Of a stretch of 32,058 nt of DNA, positions 23,085 to 31,518 are shown one piece after another. The stretch spans positions 1-32,058 of the forward strand of contig JAKALM010000022.1 in assembly GCA_021824145.1 (NCBI GenBank), given 5' to 3'. The notes under the pieces are model-generated. The model was given only the letters and a program-made list of their open reading frames with translations, searched no databases and was not told where the DNA came from. Each line of letters begins with the position of its first letter. The first letter of the stretch is position 1. The position numbers and the translations under genes are program-made. This DNA is from Bacteroidota bacterium. GTDB lineage: Bacteria; Bacteroidota; Ignavibacteria; Ignavibacteriales; Ignavibacteriaceae.

Positions 23085-24779
23085 TTAAATTGTATTCAGC
23101 AATTCTTTCAACTTATCCATCAAATCATTTACAGCAACATCGAGCCTTTCACCTGTCTTACGCAGCTTAACTTCAACCTTACCCTCTTTCAGCTTTTTGT
23201 CGCCGACAATTACCTGCACCGGCATTCCGAGCAAATCGGCATCATTAAACTTAAATCCAGCTTGTGCATCGAGCCGGTCATCAAACAAAACTTCTATTCC
23301 GGCTTGAGTTAATTCATTATAAATTTTTTCAGATGTATCTACTACTTCTTGCTTACGCATGTTTAATCCGATTAAATGGACATGGAACGGTGCTAAAGTT
23401 TTATCCCAAATCATGCCTTTGTCATCGTTATGCTGCTCAATATAACAAGCCATTACACGCTCCACACCAATTCCGTAGCTGCCCATTATCAAAGGATTTT
23501 CTTTTCCGTTCTCATCTAAAAACATAGCTTTCATCGAATCGGAATATTTTGTGCCGAGTTTAAAAATATGCCCAAGCTCAATTGCCGTGAATACTTCAAG
23601 TTTATTTCCACATCTAGGACATCCATCATTTGATTTTACAATTCGAAAATCTTCATATTCAATATCCTTAACATCTCGCTTCAAATCAATTCCGCCGATG
23701 TGAAAATCATTTTTATTCGCTCCGCTAAAAAGATTGTTTGCATCTTTTAAACGATTGTCGGCAATTATTTTTCCTTTAAATCCAATCGGTCCTATTGAAC
23801 CAGCATCTGCGCCTGTAATTTCTTTTAGTTCATCCGGATGAGCAGGACGAACTGTTCCTCCTAAAACCTTTTGCAGCTTTGTTTCATTCACTTCATCATT
23901 GCCGAGCATTAAAATTAAAACAGCTTTGCCATCATGGATATAAACTCTCGATTTTGCACATTGTGTTTCATCAATTTTTAAGAAAGCACAAAGCTCATCA
24001 ATCGATTTAACATTTGGAGTATAAATTTCTTTTAAATCTTCACTTTTACTTTCTCTTTTCTTCCCATCAATTTTTGAAACTGCTACTTCAACATTTGCAG
24101 CATATCCACAGTGCTCGCAATATGCAACCGTATCTTCGCCAGCATCAGACTTCACCATAAATTCTTCTGAGCCGGTACCGCCCATCGCGCCGCTTGATGC
24201 GCCGACTACAAAATATTTCAGATCGCATCTGTCGAAAATTTTCCTGTAAGCTTTATCATGATAGCCATATGCAATATCAAGACCTTCCCAGGTTGCATCA
24301 AAAGTGTAAGCGTCTTTCATCAAAAATTGTCTGCCGCGAATTACTCCGCTTCTCGGACGCGCTTCGTTTCTAAATTTAGTTTGAATCTGATACCAGATTT
24401 GCGGAAGGTCTTTATAGGATTTTAAAACATTCCGAGCATGGAAAGTCATAATTTCTTCGTGAGTAGGAGCTAAAACATAATCTCGGTTTTTTACATGGAA
24501 TAAAATATCTCCAAAAGATTCAACACGATTTGTTTCTTCCCAAATTTCTCTTGGGTTTAATGCCGGCAGATGAAATTCCTGCCCGCCAATTGCATTCATT
24601 TCTTCTCTAATGATTTCTGTAATTTTCCTAATTACACGGTAACCGACCGGTAAGAAAGAATAAATTCCTGCAGAAACCATTCTAACCATTCCAGCTCTTA
24701 GCATTAGAATATGGCTTTTAACAACTGCATCGTTAGGTACTTCTTTTAATGTTGGAACAAACGATTTACTTAAACGCAT
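23085..24779 (-). CDS. proS: Proline--tRNA ligase (bacterial type)
   Basis: This 564-residue class II aminoacyl-tRNA synthetase charges tRNA-Pro. Class II motif 1 lies in the first 70 residues (FLPVGYRVIRKITEIIREEM). Motif 2 is KFRNEARPRSGVIRGRQFLMKD near 135-156, GTGSEEFM is at 201-208, and motif 3 is GSYGIGVERVMACY. The long insertion between motifs 2 and 3 (about 220-400) is the bacterial INS editing domain that clears mischarged Ala. CEHCGYA and GCPRCGNKLE, flanking this insertion, form a four-cysteine zinc-binding-like pair, seen in a subset of bacterial ProRS. The C-terminal 100 residues are the anticodon-binding domain. It diverges from the YceH-family gene. The anomalous methyltransferase frame begins about 25 nt after its stop. 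Confidence 0.94.
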   Translation of the reverse strand: MRLSKSFVPTLKEVPNDAVVKSHILMLRAGMVRMVSAGIYSFLPVGYRVIRKITEIIREEMNAIGGQEFHLPALNPREIWEETNRVESFGDILFHVKNRDYVLAPTHEEIMTFHARNVLKSYKDLPQIWYQIQTKFRNEARPRSGVIRGRQFLMKDAYTFDATWEGLDIAYGYHDKAYRKIFDRCDLKYFVVGASSGAMGGTGSEEFMVKSDAGEDTVAYCEHCGYAANVEVAVSKIDGKKRESKSEDLKEIYTPNVKSIDELCAFLKIDETQCAKSRVYIHDGKAVLILMLGNDEVNETKLQKVLGGTVRPAHPDELKEITGADAGSIGPIGFKGKIIADNRLKDANNLFSGANKNDFHIGGIDLKRDVKDIEYEDFRIVKSNDGCPRCGNKLEVFTAIELGHIFKLGTKYSDSMKAMFLDENGKENPLIMGSYGIGVERVMACYIEQHNDDKGMIWDKTLAPFHVHLIGLNMRKQEVVDTSEKIYNELTQAGIEVLFDDRLDAQAGFKFNDADLLGMPVQVIVGDKKLKEGKVEVKLRKTGERLDVAVNDLMDKLKELLNTI

Positions 24780-24918
24780 AATACAACCTAAAACTTTTTC
24801 ACTTATCTATAATAAAATTGGAAGATAAAAATAATTAAATAGTAAGGTTTATCAAAACAGCATTTCTAGCTCAAACATAAAAAGCAAATTTATGTATCAG
24901 TACAAAATATAAAATCGC

Positions 24919-24949
24919 TTGGTTGGGTTTTTATTCATTTTTATATTTA
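24919..24949 (+). promoter_or_regulatory. Bacteroidota-type promoter for the YceH-family gene
   Basis: TTG (24919-24921), exactly 20 nt, then TATATTTA (24942-24949), matching five of six fixed positions of TAnnTTTG. It lies 20 nt before the ATG at 24970. The leader is A-rich with no strong Shine-Dalgarno site. Confidence 0.4.
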
Positions 24950-24969
24950 CAAAAAAAGAATAAAGAACA

Positions 24970-25614
24970 ATGGAAATAAAATTAACTTTTGAAGAAGTAA
25001 GAATTTTAGGTTCGCTTATCGAGAAGGAATTAACTACGCCGGAATATTATCCTCTTACATTAAATGCACTCAAAAATGCATGCAATCAGAAATCAAATAG
25101 AAATCCCGTGGTTTCATTTGATGAAGCATTAATTGAAAAGACAATTGAACAGCTTCGAGATAAATCTTTAGTAACTAGAGTTACTGGAAGTGATATGCGT
25201 GTACCAAAGTTTAGACAAGTTTTTACAGAAGCTTTAAATCTTTTGCCAGATGAAACAGCAGTAATGTGTGAACTAATGAACCGCGGCGCACAAACCCCTG
25301 GTGAACTAAACAGCCGTTCAAGCCGAATGTTTAATTTCGAATCTCTTGCACAAGTAACTGAAACGATTCAGAAATTAATTGAAAGAGAAATTCCGCTTGT
25401 AGCAAAGCTACCCAAACAGCCTGGGACTAAAGAATCACGCTTTGTTCATCTTCTTTCAGGCGAACCGGAAATGAATACTATTGATATTAATGAGGAAGCT
25501 TCCAATGCAAATAATGAAAGAATTCAAAAACTTGAGGAGCAAGTCGAATTATTGAAAAATGATCTTGAAGATTTGAAAAGAAAATTTGAAGCGTTCAAAT
25601 CTCAACTTGAATAA
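24970..25614 (+). CDS. YceH-family (DUF480) winged-helix protein
   Basis: This 214-residue protein belongs to the DUF480/YceH family, which folds as two winged-helix domains. The signature opening is LTFEEVRILGSLIEKELTTPEYYPLTLNALKNACNQKSNRNP. It continues with LPDETAVMCELMNRGAQTPGELNSRSSRMF in the second domain and LPKQPGTKESRFVHLL at the domain end. The last 45 residues are a charged coiled coil (ERIQKLEEQVELLKNDLEDLKRKFE in two parts), which suggests dimerisation. The molecular role is not established; DNA binding is suspected from the fold. Cytoplasmic, monocistronic, convergent with the NCS1 transporter with 21 bp between the stops and no hairpin there. Confidence 0.85.
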   Translation: MEIKLTFEEVRILGSLIEKELTTPEYYPLTLNALKNACNQKSNRNPVVSFDEALIEKTIEQLRDKSLVTRVTGSDMRVPKFRQVFTEALNLLPDETAVMCELMNRGAQTPGELNSRSSRMFNFESLAQVTETIQKLIEREIPLVAKLPKQPGTKESRFVHLLSGEPEMNTIDINEEASNANNERIQKLEEQVELLKNDLEDLKRKFEAFKSQLE

Positions 25615-25635
25615 AAATGATTTCACCAATTGTGA

Positions 25636-27093
25636 TTATGCTTCTTCAGTTTCAAGAGAAGCTTCGGCTAATGCTTCTGGCTTTTCCATTATAAAATAAT
25701 AAACTAAAAATGAAATGAAAAATCCTACAAACCACGCATAATCATAAAGAAAACTTAATGAAGGCACTGCCAAACCTATTAAAGCTACAAATACTCCGGC
25801 GGCAAGAGCAGCGAGCGCTTTAAAATTGAACCCATTTTTGTATTCGTAAATACCATTTCGAAAATACAATTCTTTAACCTTAAGATTTGACTTACGAACT
25901 AAATAGTAATCGCAAATTAAAATTCCTGCAATCGGACCGAGAAAACTTGAATAACCAACCAACCAGCCAAAAATATATGCGCTGTAATCCGAAAGTAATT
26001 TCCATGGCTGGATAGCAATTCCAATTACTGCAGTAATCAATCCGCCTTTTACAAAATTAATTTTCTTTGGAAATAAATTTGAGAAATCGTTTGCAGGTGA
26101 AACTACATTTGCCGCAATATTAGTAGTTAAAGTTGCAACTATTAAAGCTAAGAGAGAAAGTGCAATTATAATTGGGCTGTGAAATTTTGAAAGTAATTCA
26201 ACTGGATCCCAAATAGCTTTGCCGAAAATAACTATTGTTGCAGAAGTAACTGCAACACCAATAAAGGAAAATAAAGTCATCGTTGGCGGAAGCCCAAATG
26301 CTTGACCAAGCATCTGTGCTTTTTGGTTTTTCGCATACCTTGAAAAATCCGGAATGTTCAATGATAATGTTGCCCAATATCCAACCATTCCAGTCAATGA
26401 AGGGATGAAAAATTTCCAGAATTCACCAGTTGTTTGAAACTTGCTCGGCTGGCTTAGAATTGGGCCGAAACCGCCACCTCTTTCATAAGCCCACCACAGC
26501 AAAACCAACCCCATCAGTATTAAAAACGGCGCGCTATATGATTCTAGCCATTTAATAGATTCAACACCATTAACAATAAAATAAACATTCATTCCCCAGA
26601 ATATTAAAAATCCAATTGCGGGTCCCCAAGAAAATAAAGCCCATGATGGTAAAAGAATTGCAATTAAGGAATTAAAGGCTTGCCCTCCTACCCAAGTTTG
26701 AATGCCAAACCAACCGCATGCAACAATTGCTCTTAGTAATGCAGGTACGTTTGACCCTAAAACTCCGAAAGGAGCTCTTGAAAGTATAGGAAATGGAATT
26801 CCGTATTTTGTTCCAGCATGAGCATTTAAAACCATTGGAATAAGAACAATAAAATTTCCGAGTGCAACAGTTAAAATTGCTTGCCACCAGTTCATTCCAC
26901 CAGCGATTAAACCACTTGCAAGCATATAAGTTGGAATACAAACGCTCATCCCTATCCACAAAGCAGCAATATGATAGGTGTCCCAAGTCCGCTCAGAAAT
27001 TTTTGTAGGTACAAGATCCTTATTTCCTAAAATATTTTCGTCAAGTCCATCAATATTAGTTTCAATTAGCTGAGAATTTAAGAATGAAGACAT
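25636..27093 (-). CDS. NCS1-family nucleobase:cation symporter (likely pyrimidine uptake)
   Basis: This 485-residue inner-membrane transporter has about 12 hydrophobic segments. The start SERTWDTYHIAALWIGMSVCIPTYMLASGLIAGG is the defining first-helix region of NCS1 carriers such as Mhp1 and PucI. GIQTWVGGQAFNSL and GYWATLSLNIPDFSRYAKNQKAQMLGQ are further signatures. NCS1 proteins import uracil, cytosine, allantoin or hydantoins with Na+ or H+. It lies downstream of dihydropyrimidinase, PreA and PreT on the same strand, so uracil, thymine or a dihydropyrimidine/hydantoin is the likely substrate (inference). AAGGG precedes the ATG. The 118-bp gap from hydA contains an imperfect inverted repeat at 27160-27190. 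Confidence 0.87.
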   Translation of the reverse strand: MSSFLNSQLIETNIDGLDENILGNKDLVPTKISERTWDTYHIAALWIGMSVCIPTYMLASGLIAGGMNWWQAILTVALGNFIVLIPMVLNAHAGTKYGIPFPILSRAPFGVLGSNVPALLRAIVACGWFGIQTWVGGQAFNSLIAILLPSWALFSWGPAIGFLIFWGMNVYFIVNGVESIKWLESYSAPFLILMGLVLLWWAYERGGGFGPILSQPSKFQTTGEFWKFFIPSLTGMVGYWATLSLNIPDFSRYAKNQKAQMLGQAFGLPPTMTLFSFIGVAVTSATIVIFGKAIWDPVELLSKFHSPIIIALSLLALIVATLTTNIAANVVSPANDFSNLFPKKINFVKGGLITAVIGIAIQPWKLLSDYSAYIFGWLVGYSSFLGPIAGILICDYYLVRKSNLKVKELYFRNGIYEYKNGFNFKALAALAAGVFVALIGLAVPSLSFLYDYAWFVGFFISFLVYYFIMEKPEALAEASLETEEA

Positions 27094-27159
27094 ACTTATC
27101 CCTTCAATAAATATTTACATTAATTATTTATAAAAGTTTGATGAACTTGAAAACACAGT

Positions 27160-27190
27160 TGCATGCTTCAAAAAAATTTTTAATCATGCA
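27160..27190. repeat. Imperfect inverted repeat between hydA and the NCS1 transporter gene
   Basis: TGCATGCTT (27160-27168) and AATCATGCA (27182-27190) pair over 8 of 9 positions around a 13-nt AT loop. It lies 22 nt past the hydA stop on minus. It could be a weak terminator, an RNA-processing site that sets transporter dose, or chance. Confidence 0.3.
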
Positions 27191-27211
27191 TATATGTCTT
27201 CATGTTAATTT

Positions 27212-28600
27212 CTATTTCCAAGCTCCGGCATAAGTATCCCGTTTAACGAAATTTCCTCTGCCAGCTTTTCCAAAAAATTTATCGTTCTGAATGATTTTTT
27301 CTCCGCGCGAAAAAACTGTGTCGATATTTCCTTTTACTTTTCTTCCTTCAAACATTGAATAATCGACAGCCATGTGGTGTGTTTTAACTGAAATAGTATA
27401 ATCCTTTTCTGGATCCCATATAACAATATCTGCGTCAGATCCTATAGCAATTGTCCCTTTCTTTGGATAAAGTCCGAACATTTTTGCCGGTGTAGTTGAT
27501 GTTAACTCAACCCAGCGGTTCAGAGAAATTCTTCCTTGCCGAACTCCACCATCAAACAGCAGCTGAAGCCTGTGCTCTATTCCAGGACCGCCATTTGGGA
27601 TTTTTGTAAAATCGTGTTTACCAAGTTCTTTTTGTTCTTTAAAACAAAACGGGCAATGGTCAGTTGAAACAACCTGCAAAGTGTTTTTCTTAAGCCCAGC
27701 CCAAAGTTTATCATGGTTCCATTTTTCTCTCAACGGCGGGGTGAAAACAACTTTCGCATCTTCAAACCCCGGCTTATTCATATCATCAAGTGAAAGGAAT
27801 AGATATTGTGGACAAGTTTCTGCATATACTGGCAAACCTTTATCTCTCGCTTCAGCAACTTTCTCAAGAGCATCGTTGCTCGATAGATGAACAATATAAA
27901 CCGGTGCGCCTGCCATTTCCGCAAGTGCTATTGACCTATTAACTGCTTCAGCTTCAGCAGTTGTGGGACGTGTTAACGCATGATAAATTGGAGCTGTTTT
28001 TCCCTCAGCTAAAGCCTGCCGAACAATTACATCTATAACTCCGCCATTTTCAGCATGCATGCAAACCAAAGCACCAGTTTTGGCTGTGTGTCTCATTGCT
28101 CTGAAAATTGTAGCATCATCCGCCATTAAAACATTAGGATAAGCCATAAATAATTTAAAGCTTGTTACTCCTTCTCGTACCATATCACTCATATCTTCCA
28201 GATGCGCTTCAGGAAGATCGGTGATGATCATATGCAAGCCATAATCAATTGTAGCTTTACCTTCTGCTTTTTTCCACCATGTGTCTAAAGCATTTCTCAT
28301 TCGGCTGCCTTTACTTTGCGTTGCAAAATCTACTATGCATGTTGTTCCACCAAAAGCTGCGGCACGAGTACCGGTTTCAAAATCATCACACGATGTTGTT
28401 CCACCAAAAGGCATATCGAGATGTGTATGGACATCAATACCACCGGGAATAACATATTTCCCTTTTGCATCAATTATATCATCGGCTGCAATTTTAAGAT
28501 TAGAGCCGATTGTTATAATTGATTCTTTTTCAATATAAACATCAGCAGTGTAGTCTTGTTCCGCCGTAATTATTCTCCCATTTTTAATTAAGGTTGACAT
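27212..28600 (-). CDS. hydA: Dihydropyrimidinase (D-hydantoinase)
   Basis: This 462-residue amidohydrolase opens dihydrouracil or dihydrothymine to N-carbamoyl-beta-amino acids, the second step of reductive pyrimidine breakdown. All binuclear zinc ligands are present: His58 and His60 (DVHTH), carboxylated Lys149 (TSFKLFMAY), His182, His238 (VHLSS) and Asp314 (STDHC). GGTTSCDDFETGTRAAAFGG and KVVFTPPLREKW are family-typical. It may also hydrolyse hydantoins. Phenylhydantoinase and allantoinase are less likely given the preA and preT neighbours. A strong AAGGAG site precedes the ATG, 20 nt after the preA stop, so it is in the same transcript. Cytoplasmic. Confidence 0.92.
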   Translation of the reverse strand: MSTLIKNGRIITAEQDYTADVYIEKESIITIGSNLKIAADDIIDAKGKYVIPGGIDVHTHLDMPFGGTTSCDDFETGTRAAAFGGTTCIVDFATQSKGSRMRNALDTWWKKAEGKATIDYGLHMIITDLPEAHLEDMSDMVREGVTSFKLFMAYPNVLMADDATIFRAMRHTAKTGALVCMHAENGGVIDVIVRQALAEGKTAPIYHALTRPTTAEAEAVNRSIALAEMAGAPVYIVHLSSNDALEKVAEARDKGLPVYAETCPQYLFLSLDDMNKPGFEDAKVVFTPPLREKWNHDKLWAGLKKNTLQVVSTDHCPFCFKEQKELGKHDFTKIPNGGPGIEHRLQLLFDGGVRQGRISLNRWVELTSTTPAKMFGLYPKKGTIAIGSDADIVIWDPEKDYTISVKTHHMAVDYSMFEGRKVKGNIDTVFSRGEKIIQNDKFFGKAGRGNFVKRDTYAGAWK

Positions 28601-28620
28601 ATTAACTCCTTAAAAAGTTT

Positions 28621-29940
28621 TTAGTGAATCTCTATTCCATGCGCTTTCTGAAATTCTGCAAGGTTTTCCCATGTTAAAGGTTTATTTTCATTTTTATATT
28701 CTTTCATTAACTCGTTCCATGTTTTGCTTTCAGTTTTGTCGTCAACCCTTACCATCGAAATGCAGCTTTCCACTGGGCACACTAAAGAGCAAAGCGAACA
28801 GCCAACACAATCGCTTTCTCTAACTACGGTTTTATTATGTCCATTTACCGGGATTAAATCAATACATTGATGCGCACCGTCCTCGCAAGCAATATAACAA
28901 AGGTTGCAGTGAATACATTTCTTCTGGTCAATTCTTGCAACTGTTTTATGAAGAAGATTGAAATTTCCGAAATCATCTATCTGCTCTAAAGATTTTCCAC
29001 GGAAATCTTCGATGGAAGAAAAACCTTTTGATTCCATCCAGTTTGTCAGTCCTTCAATCATATCTTTAACGATCCTGAAACCGTAATGCATTACCGCGGT
29101 GCAGACTTGTACGCTTGAAGCACCAAGCAGAATAAATTCTACTGCATCTTTCCAATTTGAAATTCCGCCAATTGCGGAAATAGGAAGATTAACTTCTTTA
29201 TCTCGTGCTACTTGAGATACAAGATGAAGTGCTATTGGCTTTACCGCTGAACCAGCATATCCGCCATGTCCACTCTTTCCGGCAACACTTGGCATGATCT
29301 GAAAAGTATCAAGATCAATTCCGATGATGCTGTTAATTGTATTGATTAATGATATTCCATTAGCTTTAGCTGCTTTTGCTGCCCGTGCTGGATAAATAAT
29401 ATCACTGACATTCGGTGTAAGTTTTACAAGCACAGGAATAGTTGAAACTTCAGTAACCCATTCGGTAATCATTTTGCAGTATTCCGGCACCTGGCCGACT
29501 GCAGAGCCCATTCCTCTTTCGCTCATTCCATGCGGACAGCCGTAATTCAATTCGATTCCATCGCATCCTGTATCAATCGTTCGTTTTACAATTTCATGCC
29601 ATGTTTCTCTTTTCGATTCTACCATCAAAGAAACTACAACCGCATTATTCGGAAACAATTTTTTTGTTTCAGCTATTTCCTTAAGATTTTTATCAATTGG
29701 TCGGTCGCTGATCAATTCGATATTATTTAAACCTATTATTTTCTGTCCATTGTAATCATAACCACCGTATCGGTTGCACACGTTCATAACCGGCTCGCCA
29801 ATAGTTTTCCAAACGGCTCCTCCCCAGCCCTGATCAAATGCTTTGCAAACCTGATAAGCAGAATTTGTTGGTGGTGCAGATGCAAGCCAAAATGGATTCG
29901 GTGATTTTATTCCGCCGCAATTTGTTGAAAGATCGATCAT
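28621..29940 (-). CDS. preA: Dihydropyrimidine dehydrogenase subunit PreA
   Basis: This 439-residue FMN/iron-sulfur subunit reduces uracil or thymine at C5-C6. The N-terminal TIM barrel of the dihydroorotate-dehydrogenase type carries NYGCPHGM, with Asn132 and catalytic acid Cys135 aligned to Asn668 and Cys671 of mammalian DPD; the intervening Ser670 is Gly134. NTINSI (Asn200-Thr201) matches the pyrimidine-binding Asn-Thr pair. The C-terminus has two [4Fe-4S] clusters: Cys342/345/348/352 and Cys378/381/384/388, as in bacterial ferredoxins. GGAGA precedes the ATG. It pairs with PreT upstream; together they equal the single mammalian enzyme. The 95-bp gap to preT carries repeats and a possible promoter. 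Confidence 0.92.
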   Translation of the reverse strand: MIDLSTNCGGIKSPNPFWLASAPPTNSAYQVCKAFDQGWGGAVWKTIGEPVMNVCNRYGGYDYNGQKIIGLNNIELISDRPIDKNLKEIAETKKLFPNNAVVVSLMVESKRETWHEIVKRTIDTGCDGIELNYGCPHGMSERGMGSAVGQVPEYCKMITEWVTEVSTIPVLVKLTPNVSDIIYPARAAKAAKANGISLINTINSIIGIDLDTFQIMPSVAGKSGHGGYAGSAVKPIALHLVSQVARDKEVNLPISAIGGISNWKDAVEFILLGASSVQVCTAVMHYGFRIVKDMIEGLTNWMESKGFSSIEDFRGKSLEQIDDFGNFNLLHKTVARIDQKKCIHCNLCYIACEDGAHQCIDLIPVNGHNKTVVRESDCVGCSLCSLVCPVESCISMVRVDDKTESKTWNELMKEYKNENKPLTWENLAEFQKAHGIEIH

Positions 29941-29980
29941 TTATTCTCCATTAAAAAATAATTACCATGTGATTATCTTT

Positions 29981-30008
29981 CTTATACTTAAACTTGGTTT
30001 AAGTTCAA
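29981..30008 (-). promoter_or_regulatory. Possible internal promoter with palindromic operator before preA
   Basis: On minus, TTGAAC (30008-30003), a 16-nt spacer and TATAAG (29986-29981) resemble a sigma70-type promoter. The perfect palindrome ACTTAAAC-ttg-GTTTAAGT (29986-30004) fills the spacer, the usual place for a repressor site. It would drive preA, hydA and the transporter separately from preT. The element does not match TAnnTTTG, so it is uncertain in this lineage. Confidence 0.3.
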
Positions 30009-30033
30009 GTGTATGTTTAAGATTAAGTTCAAG
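29999..30033. repeat. Direct repeat pair TTAAGTTCAAG
   Basis: TTAAGTTCAAG occurs at 29999-30009 and again at 30023-30033, 24 bp apart, i.e. a little over two helical turns. The first copy overlaps the palindrome at 29986-30004. The second copy lies just 2 nt beyond the preT stop codon (30036). Confidence 0.5.
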
Positions 30034-30035
30034 AG

Positions 30036-31379
30036 CTAGTTAGATAAATATTCATCAATTCCGTGCGCTGCCATTTTGCCGTCGAACGCGGCGTTCACAA
30101 CTTCTTTACCGCCATTTATACAGTCGCCTCCAGCAAATATATTCGGATTTCCTGTCTGATAATTTTTTTTGTTCACAACAACTTTCCCATCTTTCAATTT
30201 CAATCCTTTAATTGAATTTAGGAAGTTGTTGTGTGGTTTTTGTCCAATAGCTTTTATTACCATATCAACCGGTATAATAAATTCTGATTTGGGAATGATG
30301 GTTAATTTTGATTTACCCTTTGAACCGTTTGATACCAATTTTGTTTTTACACACTCAATACCTTCAACAAATTTTTTACCAATAATTTTTTTTGGTGCTG
30401 TGTTAAAATAAAAGACAATTTCATCTTTCTTTGCTAGAAGGAATTCAAAGTCATATGCCGACATTTGAGATGTATCCCTTCTGTAAATTATATAAACCTG
30501 CTCGGCACCTAATCTTTTCGCTTCAGTTGCTGCATCAATTGAAGTATTGCCTGCTCCTATAATTGCTACTCTCTTTCCAACTTTTACAGAACTCCAATTT
30601 TCTAATTTCACACTTTCAATAAAATTAATTGCATTGTAAACTCCTTTCAATTTCTCACCAGGGATTTCAAGTCCAGCTGATTCTCCTAATCCAACTCCGA
30701 GAAAAATCGCATCATGTTTATTCAATAAATTTTCAATTGAAATTGTCTCACCAATTCTAATTCCTGTCTTAATTTTAACTCCCAAGCTTTTAATTAGTTT
30801 TACTTCCTTTAAACTATCCTTGCGTCTAGTTTTATAGGGAGCTATGCCCCAAGTATTTAATCCGCCAGGAGTATTATTTGATTCATAAATAGTAACATCA
30901 TAACCAAGCAATTTTAATTCGGCGCCGCAAGCAAGTCCCGATGGACCGGACCCAATTATTCCAACTGATTTATTTTTCCTGTTGGGAAAAGAAAAAATGT
31001 TTGTTGTTGGATTTTTATAATAATAATCCATCGCAAATCGCTGAAGCTTTCCTATCTCAATTGGTTTTTCTCCTTTGTTATTATATACACATGCACCTTC
31101 GCAAAGTACTTCAACTGGACAAGCTTTAGCACAAGTTAAGGCTACCCAATTCGATTCTAAAATAGTTTTAGCTGAACCAAGTAAATTATCTGTAGAAATT
31201 TTTTTTATGAATGTCGGAATATCTATATGTGTTGGACAAGCATTTGTACAAGGTGAATCGAAGCAGTATAAACACCGTTCCGCTTCTGTTTTAGCTGTTA
31301 GAGGATTAAATGGAGGATGAATTTCAGCAAAATTATTTTCGTACTCTTTAAGAGAAAGTTTTGGCGCAAGGTTTTTCAT
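30036..31379 (-). CDS. preT: Dihydropyrimidine dehydrogenase subunit PreT (NAD(P)H oxidoreductase)
   Basis: This 447-residue electron-input subunit takes electrons from NAD(P)H to FAD and iron-sulfur clusters for PreA. The N-terminal domain has eight cysteines, at 36, 39, 44, 48 and 83, 87, 93, 97, for two [4Fe-4S] clusters, as in glutamate synthase small subunit and DPD domain I. The FAD motif GSGPSG is at 143-148 and the NAD(P)H motif GAGNTS at 275-280. IFAGGDC closes the FAD site near 415-420. On its own it could be mistaken for GltD or another GltD-like oxidoreductase; adjacency to preA decides. The ribosome site is weak (AAAAGAAT). It lies 140 bp after the aminotransferase gene. Confidence 0.88.
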   Translation of the reverse strand: MKNLAPKLSLKEYENNFAEIHPPFNPLTAKTEAERCLYCFDSPCTNACPTHIDIPTFIKKISTDNLLGSAKTILESNWVALTCAKACPVEVLCEGACVYNNKGEKPIEIGKLQRFAMDYYYKNPTTNIFSFPNRKNKSVGIIGSGPSGLACGAELKLLGYDVTIYESNNTPGGLNTWGIAPYKTRRKDSLKEVKLIKSLGVKIKTGIRIGETISIENLLNKHDAIFLGVGLGESAGLEIPGEKLKGVYNAINFIESVKLENWSSVKVGKRVAIIGAGNTSIDAATEAKRLGAEQVYIIYRRDTSQMSAYDFEFLLAKKDEIVFYFNTAPKKIIGKKFVEGIECVKTKLVSNGSKGKSKLTIIPKSEFIIPVDMVIKAIGQKPHNNFLNSIKGLKLKDGKVVVNKKNYQTGNPNIFAGGDCINGGKEVVNAAFDGKMAAHGIDEYLSN

Positions 31380-31518
31380 ATTCTTTTATCTATCTATAAA
31401 TGATGAATTACAATTTATTGATTAAGAAATTTTCAAATTGTTTCAGCATTGGTGCACATTAATTGAATGACTGCATGTTTTTTATAATGAATTCATTCCG
31501 CAATATAATTATGCGCCT

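Noticed and set aside
29520-29570. PreA seemed to lack the catalytic cysteine because the GMGSAVGQ segment has Val where mammalian DPD has Cys (ACGQ).
   Set aside because: The catalytic cysteine of DPD is the one in NLSCPHGM (Cys671), and this is conserved here as Cys135 in NYGCPHGM.
30036-31379. PreT as glutamate synthase small subunit (GltD).
   Set aside because: The fold and cysteines are shared, but no glutamate synthase large subunit is nearby and preA follows directly.
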